NCBI GenBank assembly: GCA_029378245.1
Contig: JARKIF010000004.1
Location: 2,356,001-2,420,000 of the forward strand
Length of the DNA stretch: 64,000 nt
Origin: Roridomyces roridus
Taxonomy: Eukaryota > Basidiomycota > Agaricomycetes > Agaricales > Mycenaceae
Direction: 5' to 3'
Shown: one piece after another, positions 55,566 through 64,000 of the stretch
Position numbering within the stretch: the stretch's first letter is position 1
Layout: each line of letters starts with the position of its first letter
Translations under genes and position numbers: made by a program
Notes under the pieces: model-generated
Told to the model about the DNA's origin: nothing
Database searches by the model: none
The model's input: the letters and a program-made list of their open reading frames with translations, nothing else

Positions 55566-56590
55566 CTTTCCCCCGCGGTTAGGTAAGAGACTCGCCTCCA
55601 TTTCCTGTGCGTACCAATTTTTCTTTCTTTCTTTGGAGTGTTTGCGGCGTAGTGCACAAAAGTCAAGGATTTCAATTGGTTTGACTGTCGGAGACAGGGG
55701 GTTCTTCCATATTGTCGCACGCCGACAGATACAGCATAGAGTCGCGGCTACTTCATTACAGAGCGCTTGAGTCTTGACGTTCTCTTCGAGACATTAGTGC
55801 GCAGACCGGGGACCTAGAACGCCAAGAGTTTGACCATTATAGCAAATAGAACAGTGGTAAAACCGCGGGCACTCAGCTTGCGCTCAACTGTCCCGTCGTG
55901 GCAGATGTCTGGCACCCTGACATGACTCACATGAGAGTTGGGTCTGTGTCCCGTACGCCTAGGCCCCTCTGATATGATCAAAAATTGCCCGGAAATGACT
56001 GTCCCGGGAAGCCGAGTCACAATTTCGTTGCGTAACCCGCCACCGGCGCATTTTTTGACATGATCTTAGTGTCGCCGAGTTTTCAACCAGTCGTTTTCCT
56101 AAGATTTTGTTCTCGTAAGGTGGCATGTAGATAGTTACTCACTACTACTCACCACGCTCTGTATTGCAGAACAACGGCGCACAACGGCGATGGACGACGC
56201 TAGAGTTCTTGCGCGCGCGAGATCAAATCAACGACGTTTCCGACGGCGTGAGTGGGTCAGCGGGAGGGCCAACAAGGGTATTTTGATACATCGCTGCTGC
56301 TGCGCGGCGGAGTTGAATGAGTGGCGGAGTTCGAGAATAGCCGACGGCCCGATGGAGCTGGTACCCGGCATTAGAGCGGCAACAGAACGCCCTGTCCACA
56401 GCGTCCTTCACGGATGCAATAAGTTGAACATAACGCTCACATATAAATAGGGTGGCACCCGTGCCTCTCCTCTCATAGATTCTCCCTGCAATTCTTTGGC
56501 AGCTGTCCAGATTTCTTGCCTGTCCCAAGCTCCTAGCTGTCTTCATCGGCTTTCCAATCTTCTTCCGCGACCAGACACTCTGGGGCTACC

Positions 56591-56737
56591 ATGAACTATT
56601 ACTGCGTGCTGCCTGCTGAATGTCAGAGTACTTATCGTCAGCTCATTGATCCTTACTTGATTTGTTTCGCTCACCGGAATCCACCTGTACTCTCTCTCTC
56701 CCCTGATTCCGCTCGCCCTACTCTTACTTCCTGCTAG
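56591..56737 (+). CDS. Small ORF, 48 aa, doubtful
   Basis: ATG in a TACC context, about 140 nt after ATATAAATAG (56442-56451). The product starts MNYYCVLPAECQ and has three Cys; no signal peptide is clear and nothing is recognised. Could be a small transcript or chance. Confidence 0.15.
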   Translation: MNYYCVLPAECQSTYRQLIDPYLICFAHRNPPVLSLSPDSARPTLTSC

Positions 56738-57694
56738 CAAGTCGGAATTGAGGTAGGTCGATTAAGGATGCAACATCTGCCTTACAGCGGTGGCCGAATG
56801 AATTAGAGACAACTGACATCGGTTGCGACGGTGTTGAACGTTGAATCCATAGGGCAACCCAAATTCACTGACCAAGGTCAGCGACACGGACACACGTGCG
56901 TCGAGGACAAACCACTAACCGAGTGGCTCGCATGAGGAGCTGGCCCTCCTGGAATGGGCGAACAAGCACACACGTCGATGGCACCACGGGTATGTCCAAC
57001 TTTGCTTGGAACCCTCATCCTGCGTATTGAAACCTTGGTCTTCGGCCCCTGGATAGATTCCCACCGAGCCCGGCGATCTCTCCTGCCTCGCGGCCGACGT
57101 GAGGCCTGAGGCTCTAATCAACATCAGGGAGTCGGCCGGAGTCGGAAGCGTATCGTCCTGTCCTCACAAGTTGATGCCCGATTTTGTCGGAGGGGCGGTT
57201 GGAACCGATTGATGGAGGGTACGCTTGGGGACGCAGAGGAGGATGTTTTTCTCTTCTTCCGCAGCATATGTTTATCAATATTCCCAGAGGCAGACGATGG
57301 TAGACGATGGTCGACAGATTCGACACTGTTGAAGGGCTCGTGGCACCAGAAAAAGGCTGGGAGTGAACTGTGAGATGCAATTCCATAGAAGGGTTGGCGT
57401 GAGGTGACAGTCATTTATCGACGGCGAGAAAGCGATGAACCGATGTGCACAAGAGATTGCCGTTCAGGCGTTTGAGAAATGGGGAGTGGACACAGGACAG
57501 CGATGGTGGCAGGAAGCAAGGAGCCTAAGGCTGTGTTCGGATCAACGGATCTTTATATCTACATATTTGCGCAGAGTAGATTTCGGGCCGACTCGGAACT
57601 GCTCGTCTTCACCATCTTATCGCCGCTGCACCTAAGGCTAACATGGGAGTCGGGACTCTGAGGCACCCAGCTCTGACTCGCCGCCTCCTGTAGT

Positions 57695-58198
57695 TAGTGT
57701 GGGGGGCAGAATTGTTTTGAGCCGAACCTGCCATTCTGCCTGGCAGAACGGCAGGGCAGAATGATGGCAGATCACGGCGGAAATGGCAGATCAAAAGTTG
57801 ATGATGTGCTGTTCTCCGATAATTTCAAGTTATTCTGCCCTTCAAGACCATTGCACACCGTGGTTGGTGGCCTCAATATGCTATCCTTGGTCAGTGGGGT
57901 GCTCTCTTCACCCTTTCCGAGCTCAATCAGATATGACCGGATCTGTTTGACGGAATCGGCAAGTCGGCCCGGGCCTTCTTTAGTCGAGATAATGTTTGCG
58001 GGTATGTAAACATGCACTTTCCTGGCTTCACCACCGGTCATGCTGGGAAGGAGGTCCAATGCATCCAGAACAAGCCAGAAACGAATCAATAACATTATAC
58101 TTCTGCCATATTCTGCCAAGTCTCCTCGGAGGTTGCCATCCTGCCTGCCATCCTGCCCTGCCGTTTGGCAGAATGGCAGCATTCTGCCCACCACACTA
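57695..58198. mobile_element. TIR element (hAT-like termini) with CTGCC-rich ends
   Basis: Ends TAGTGTGGGGGGCAGAAT and complement of TAGTGTGGTGGGCAGAAT form 18-bp inverted repeats with one mismatch; both subterminal regions repeat TTCTGCC and GGCAGAATGGCAG. A clear 8-bp duplication was not found, though CTGTAGT occurs on both sides with an offset. The interior minus strand has an open frame with coding-like peptide (FWLVLDALDLLPSMTGG), possibly a captured fragment. Confidence 0.6.
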
Positions 58199-58299
58199 CA
58201 GGCTGTAGTCACCCTGGCTGACAGTGACATTCCGCCTCTCGTCGCGCAATGGCGTCTATCTATAATCACTCGAGTCTACGGCGCTCTACGTAGACGGTA

Positions 58300-58388
58300 G
58301 CTCAGCCTGAAGATGCCCACCAACGTCTCAGATAGACCCCCGTTCGATTCAGGGCTGGGTATCACATCGACAATACAAATCCTTTTTT
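58300..58388 (+). repeat. tRNA-derived (Pol III) repeat copy
   Basis: A-box-like TAGCTCAGCCTG about 40 nt before the T arm CCCCGTTCGATTCAGGG, then a T run at 58383-58388. Confidence 0.55.
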
Positions 58389-58836
58389 GAAAGAGGCACA
58401 CCCACGCTATGAGTCTATGACAGCTGCGTTAGACAAAAGCATCTCAACAGCGACGCGTCTAGGAGCGTGGCCACGGTCATTGCGGAAGCTGTGGCCATGG
58501 CACTGAGGCCAAGGGTGCGGAGCTGGTTATAAGTACGATTTCCGACTCTGTATCATCCACCCAGCTTATTATTGGCTTCATTCGAATTGTGAATTGCAAA
58601 CAGAAATCCTCCCTTGTCAAACTCAAATCGCTGCTTGAAAACACGACTCGAACCCAAACTCCGAATCCCGATCGCATTCCCACGGTTCAGCACACTGTAT
58701 GTACCCTCGGGGCCAATTCATTAGTTCAAGTATAGCTCATCGTGAAGCAACGGGCCCCTAAGTCGGATACAGAAGTAACCTTGACTAGGATATAGTACTC
58801 GCTGCGTGCTTTCATTCCCTCTCCACCCCCTCGACC

Positions 58837-59503
58837 ATGTCGTCCCTCCTCAGACTTGTCTTCACAACATTCCTCTTATACTTCATCGCCGGTGGTGAGT
58901 GTCCCATTCCCACTGGTAGCCCGTCCCGACATTGCATCAGCGACCCCCGGCGTCTTCCCCTTCAAATTTGCAGCCCCCAATCTGGACTCCAATCCCTTCC
59001 AACTCGCCCTCTGGCCAGGTAACGCACTCCAAGAACTCTTCCTCTGGGACCCATCCTACAACATATCAATCTCATCCTCGCCCGTAAATGCCACCTGCTC
59101 CTCTCGGTGTTCCGATGTGGGACAGACGTTCAAAGATTGTGTGATCGCTGCCAACGAAACCAACGTCGCAGCATGTTTGTGCACCGACGCCATTGGTACC
59201 AAGCTCGGAAGCTGCGTGTCGTGCATCTCAGCAGAGACGAGTAGCTTTCTATTGAACGCGACGGTTAAGATTGGGGCCAGGGGTGCGTGTATTTACTCCT
59301 CCTCCTCCCCTGAGGAAGTTACTCATAAAGAGGCAGATTGGACTTATGGGTGCAACGCCCACGGACATAACGTCTCTCAGCCGCAGGTGAACGCGACGCA
59401 GGCGGCGTTAGCCGTTGCTGGGAGTGCTCTTCCGGGAATATCTGTTTTTGGGCCGTTCTTATGGAGCAGTTTCGTTGTGGCGAGCGCGGTCTGGATCAGT
59501 TAA
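58837..59503 (+). CDS. Cys-rich secreted protein, probably GPI-anchored
   Basis: The ATG at 58837 gives a signal peptide (MSSLLRLVFTTFLLYFIAG); a GT-AG gap of only 25 nt (58895-58919) then joins to ARPDIASATPGVFPFKFAAPN. Total 213 aa. The middle carries eight or so Cys in the pattern CSSRCSDVG...DCVIAAN...CLCTDAIG...CVSCI, with several N-glycosylation sites, and the C-terminus is a hydrophobic tail (GPFLWSSFVVASAVW) as in GPI-anchor signals. The spacing is CFEM-like but not a clean CFEM match. Wall or surface location is inferred; function unknown. It points toward the alcohol oxidase gene, which is convergent. Confidence 0.6.
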
Positions 59504-59699
59504 TTAGGAGTTTATGTAGGTCACTTTACTTGCCAATCCAAGTCGAATTCGCAGCAAGGAAGAACATACAACAAGCTCGATTTTGAGCTGACATAGTACA
59601 TACATACAAATTTCGACTCGCTACTTGCATTCGTACAAAAAATCAATGATACATAGAAAGTTTCCCGGGACGCGACGACGACGACAAAGCGTTCACAGT

Positions 59700-62600
59700 T
59701 CAGCGGAGCTGCTGAGTAGCGGGGACACCCTTGGGCACGGGCGCGTGCGGGACAGGGGCGTGCGGAAGGCGGAGCTTGAGGCCTAGATTGTCGTCAATCA
59801 GCGTCTCATTCAACAAAGAGCGAGAGAGAAAGATAAAAACGCACCCAAATCCTCCGCAACCAAATCAGCACCCTTCTCTCCGACGAGGAGGGCCGACGAG
59901 TACGTGTTGGTGCCGAGGTTGTCGGGGCAGATCGACAGGTCAACGCACTTGAGGTTCTTGGTACCAAAGACGTTGAGACGGCCGTCGACGACACCGCCTT
60001 CCTCGCGGGGCTTCATCGCTGATTGCAGATTAAGTACCTCAATAAAAAGGGAGGATGGTTACTGAGACGCACCGCAAGTTCCCAAACTATGCCAAGTCGT
60101 CTCGACGTGGTCGGCGATCCAGTCGTCAATGGCTTTGTCATCCTCCTCCGTATACTTGATGTCCTCGTGCACCTTGGAGGCGTCGTAGGTGTCGCCAGGC
60201 TTGTGCCACGTGCCCATGTGAATGCCGACGGTGAAGCCGTTGGGGAGCATACCCTTGGCAGTGCCGATATCGATATCCTTGCAAGCTGCGGGCGAGCCGG
60301 GATGGAAGTGCGGGTGGTGCGAGGTGAGTTCACCGCGGAAGGCTATCGTCTTCAAGTCAACCCGGAAAAATGTTGATGGAGATAGAGATGTACCGTCCAT
60401 ACGCCTCGCAACCTCACGAGTCTTCTTGTAACTCCACCGGATGGGCGCAAAGTCGGCCTTGTCGTTCATGAAACCAGAGTCAAAGCTGGGCTCGACGTAG
60501 GGGTTAGGGCTGGCGATATGGATCTGGGCACACGTCAGAGGAACTTTGGAAAAACAATCGAAGAAAGGCGAACCTTGCCACGCGATGCAGGATACTCGAG
60601 GTACTGGAACCTACATGGCCGTCGCCTCAGAATCAAGGAAAGGTGAAGAGCAAACAAGGACGCACATGGTAATATACTTGCCGGGCGGCAACAAACTGTG
60701 ATCCGCGTACGCGGCCGAGACGATGGAGCCGAACATGACCGGCTTGTCGGGCTTGTCCTTGAAGTACTTATCCCACAGGGCGTTGAACTCGGGGCCCATC
60801 TCCTTGAGCTCGGCCTCGGTGGGCCGGATCTTGAAGCCGGCGTCGATGGCGTTGGAAGAGAGACGAGCTTTCTACGAGGGTCTCGGCGAACGAAGAAGAG
60901 AAGATGCAAGAAAATACGCACCTCGGGCGAGATTTCCCACTCCTGGAACAATTCGCGCTGGACGTCCTTGTCTCCGCGGAGGAAGTCGTCGAGCGTCTGA
61001 CTCTCGTTGGAGACGCGGTAGACTGCAGGTTGAATCAGCGATCAGAAGCTGAGTAAAAGGTTCGCTACTAACTCGAAAGCGTCGTGTAGTGGCTTCACCT
61101 GACGTCAGCATCCCATTATACAAAACCAAAAAACACTCACTCCTGGTATTGCTCACTACACCCCACGTCAGAAAAAGAACAAAAGAGGAAGCAAGAAACT
61201 CACCCAACACCGGGCAAATCACTAACAACCTTGATGTCCATCTTCTTCAAAAGGTCTGCAGCACCGACACCCGAGCGCTCAAGGATCTGGGGCGTCCCAA
61301 GAGTGCCACTGCTCAACACGACGCACTTGCGCGCCTTGACGATCGTTTCCATTGTCTGACCCTGGTGGGCACGGTTGCGGGCGGGGACGTACGCGACACC
61401 GACGGCCTTGTCACCCTCGAAGATGACACGCGATACCCGGGAGTTGGTCCGGAGGAAGAGGTTGTTTTGGACATCCATCACGCTGTGCACGTATGCTGTG
61501 GACCAGAGTTTAGTGCTAGTGTGGGGGAGGGGAACGAAGGAGAACGCACCGGTTGCAGCATCGCTACGCCTTCCAGTGTGCCTGTTGATGTACTTGGCCC
61601 AGATCTCGGACGCATGGGAGGTCTCGAGGTCTGTCAACGAGCAATGAGCAATGCAGAGAGCAAATCACAACACGATGTTCACCCTGGATATCGTCGCTGA
61701 AGGGAACGCCGATGGCATCCGAGGCGCGGAGGAAGTCTTGAGCTAGAGGGCACACACCTGAGTACCCACGACGAAAAAGAAAAGAAGGGCGGACTCACCC
61801 AAAGCAGTGATCGTCCCACCATTTGAGATGGCGATGGGGCCGTCATAGCCGTGCGTGTCGTTGTTGCTCGGCTTCTGGTAGTTCTCCAGCTAAAGAAGGA
61901 CGTCAGTCAGCTGGCTTGCCCGGATTCAGAGAAAAACACGGGTTCGCACCCTCTTCATCAAGGGGAGAAGGTCTATGGGAAGAACGAGATTAGATAGTGA
62001 TCAACAAGAAGAAGAGTGGCGCGCACCCTTGGCGGTCCAGCCGTCCGTCTTGAAGTCGTCTGTGTGGGGGCAGTTAGTGCCTGGCTCGTGTCCACAGTAG
62101 GATGAAACACACCCCAATCGGACGCCGACGCCTGAATGAAGGTGTGAGAATGCAGCAAAAATAGGGAACCAACCCGCTTACCCGGGTGTACATCTTTAAG
62201 TTTGTGGATAAGCTCCTGCCATCTCACGATACAAAGATTGTGCGAACCTGGAAATTGATACTTGAAGGAGTTTAGTGGGGCGGATTCCGAAAGGAGGAGC
62301 GACCTCACCTGCTACCACCGCCTAAAAGAGACGTCAGCCGAAAGACATGGACGAGCCGAACAGACTCACCGAGAATATTGGCGCACGGAACGATACTCTT
62401 CCTGCCGCGCATAAAGCTCGAGGACATGGTGTCCGTGTAGAAGGTCGCCTTGTCGTTGATACCGTCCCGCTGCATGTTCTTGACGAAGATTCCAGGCCTG
62501 CCCGCCGTCAGTTTGGGTGCGAGAAATCAAATCGGATGACTAACCGGTAGACCCAAGGATCGTCACGGTTGTTCGCACCGCCTAGGAGAATATGTGAGTA

Positions 62601-62800
62601 CAGCGTCGAGCTCAAGATAAACGAGTGACTGACCCTCGATTAACATGACCTTGAGATTCGGGTCCGAGTATGCCAGGCGACCCGCGACGACACAACCTAC
62701 ACCGTGTCAGACATGAATAACAACAGGATGAAAGGGAGCGAGGCACACCTGCAGGACCCCCGCCCGCGACAATAACATCGACTTCTTGCGGGTGAACCAT
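59700..62800 (-). CDS. aox: Alcohol (methanol-type) oxidase, GMC flavoprotein
   Basis: Start at 62800 (MVHPQEVDVIVAGGGPAGC), the FAD-binding GxGxxG region. Many short introns; family blocks in order: YSDPNLKVMLIEGG, DPWVYRPGIF, FMRGRKSIVPCANILGGGSS (GMC signature 1), RASASDWDDF, ISNGGTITALAQDFL, ASEIWAKYINRHTGRRSDAA, VVLSSGTLGTPQILERSGVG (signature 2), DHYTTLSIYRVSN, ADHSLLPPGKYITM, HHPHFHPGSPA, WHSLGTCAMKPREEGGVVDG (catalytic His) and CPDNLGTNTYSSALLVGEKG. This is the alcohol oxidase group that converts short-chain alcohols to aldehydes with H2O2 release; in wood-decay fungi it is proposed as a peroxide source. The tail has a PHAPVPHAPVPKG repeat. No lesion noticed. Confidence 0.9.
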
Positions 62801-64000
62801 GATGAAACCAGAGAGGGGTGTCTGTTGGAGAGTAGAGTCGGATTGGAGCCCAAGAGAGAGGGAACCGTGGGGCTCCCATGTATGTCTCAGGTCCTTTTAA
62901 GACGCAGCGCATAGGATGGGAAATTCAAAGGCAAGTGACCCTTCACAGGAACACTATTTTTGTCAGATGATGATACCATGGGAGACAAGCATCAGTGCCG
63001 CGTTTTTGAAGTGTTGGTGGCATTTGTGAGAGTTATAGAAGGTCGAGATAGAGCGGAGCACCCACGTTTGCCTTTGGCAAGATAAGCCGTGCGCGGGTGA
63101 ATTCTCTTGGAAATTGGGAGGCGCAGACGAAGAGCGGCGGCTTGTGCGCGTTCGCCACAGCCGCGGCCGGTTTGAATATCTAATTGAATTAAAATAACGA
63201 TTTCAATTGGGCTGTGGGAAAACATACCGCTTCTTAATTGAGTTACGAGCGGTTACGAGAAGCTTCTTGTGTGGGGAAATGCGGGGTAATAGACCCATTC
63301 GTGGACACAATGCTCGGATCTCAACTGAAACTCTGGCTTACTATCTGGAAACCTCGTGTTTTCAACCTTATCCATGATGCGGCGCAGTCAGGGTCGTACT
63401 TACTAGGAATGCACCAGGAAAGACTGGGCCAAGCAAACGAGTCTTCGCACGCTAGGTCTTCCGGTCCGTTTTGCACGCCCACACATGACCATCTACGTGG
63501 CTGCGAATGTTTCCACAATCGGCCCTTACCCCAAAGGAGCGTGGTTTCCTTGCGTTTACGATCGCACGGACGGTTCGCGGTAGATTGTTGGAAGGGTGCA
63601 TGTGAGGGTCAATTATGGAGCGCAATTCAAACGGTCTGATCAGTCTAGCGGCTTGAGTGTGGCAACTGACCGCCCTTGTCCCGCGGCATGGATACGGGGT
63701 CAGTTGAGCGGGAATCCGTAGCATCTCTCGTAATTCCGCGACGGGAGGGCGAAAGTTGGTGGCGTCGAAGAAGAAGAGGAAGGTTTTGATGTACGGACGG
63801 CCCCGGGTTGATTTCTAGCCTCCACCCTTTGGACCAATCGCGTCGCGTCGCGTCTACATGTGCAGTTATAAGCAAGGCACACTGCGAAGTGAGGGATGCG
63901 TAGCCTACGTACATGATGCGTTTTTTGGATGCAACCACCGCAAGTCAAATTCTTTGGATGTTCCATTCGGCGACGCCAGCCATGGGTAGAAACTGCGGGC
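62801..64000. other. No gene assigned
   Basis: Upstream flank of the alcohol oxidase gene. Open frames (62992-63225, 63238-63639, 63645-63966) show no recognisable domains or splice pattern. Confidence 0.45.

Larger units (their letters stand above)
55566..58836. other. Long region without a confident gene
   Basis: Contains the laccase 2 upstream region, a TATA-led small ORF (56591-56737), a TIR element (57695-58198) and a tRNA-derived repeat (58300-58388). The remainder shows no recognised feature. Confidence 0.45.

Overview
The window reads as nuclear DNA of a filamentous basidiomycete, most likely an Agaricomycete. Genes are cut by many GT-AG introns of about 45-60 nt, often with CTAAC/CTGAC-like branch sites, and families typical of mushroom-forming fungi are present: DUF6534 membrane protein, DUF7918 protein, MYND-finger proteins, NB-ARC/TPR and TPR-CHAT proteins, F-box relic, laccases and a GMC alcohol oxidase. 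No species can be named from the sequence alone. Gene models below were spliced by eye from reading-frame continuity and family resemblance, with no database search.

Layout. 0-6 kb: minus-strand exons of a large secreted GH18-chitinase-type protein that runs off the left edge. One intron holds a 2.36-kb TIR transposon with a 9-bp target duplication, which itself carries a solo LTR with a 5-bp duplication. 7.8-15 kb: hotdog thioesterase, a divergent pair of unknown genes, and MYND protein copy 1. 15.5-20.8 kb: DUF6534 membrane protein and an alpha/beta hydrolase whose nucleophile is apparently Cys. 21-26 kb: a C2-TPR-CHAT (caspase-like) gene broken by a hAT-type MITE and by a TGA in front of the CHAT domain. 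26.4-31.2 kb: MYND copy 2 (inverted, frameshifted) and an organic-solute-transporter-alpha-like protein. 31.6-36.1 kb: tRNA-derived repeats, an F-box relic and an NB-ARC gene with about ten near-identical TPR units. 36.5-47.5 kb: a third MYND protein divergent from a DUF7918 gene, a second hAT MITE, a cinnamoyl-CoA-reductase-like dehydrogenase and a C2H2-like gene. 47.9-49.0 kb: a cluster of tRNA-derived repeats. 49.2-55.5 kb: two tandem laccases. 58.8-62.8 kb: a Cys-rich secreted protein and an alcohol oxidase.

Functionally, the right third looks like lignocellulose-related oxidative metabolism: two laccases plus an H2O2-producing alcohol oxidase. The centre (21-36 kb) is a dynamic accessory block with NLR-like and caspase-like genes, pseudogenes and transposons. 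The best candidates for something new are the decayed C2-TPR-CHAT locus beside the NB-ARC/TPR gene, apparent ultrashort introns (16 and 25 nt), a same-strand tRNA-derived repeat family, and a hexamer recurring through introns and exons of the C2H2-like gene. Several single-base frameshifts lie in homopolymers and could be consensus errors, so pseudogene calls resting only on those are provisional.
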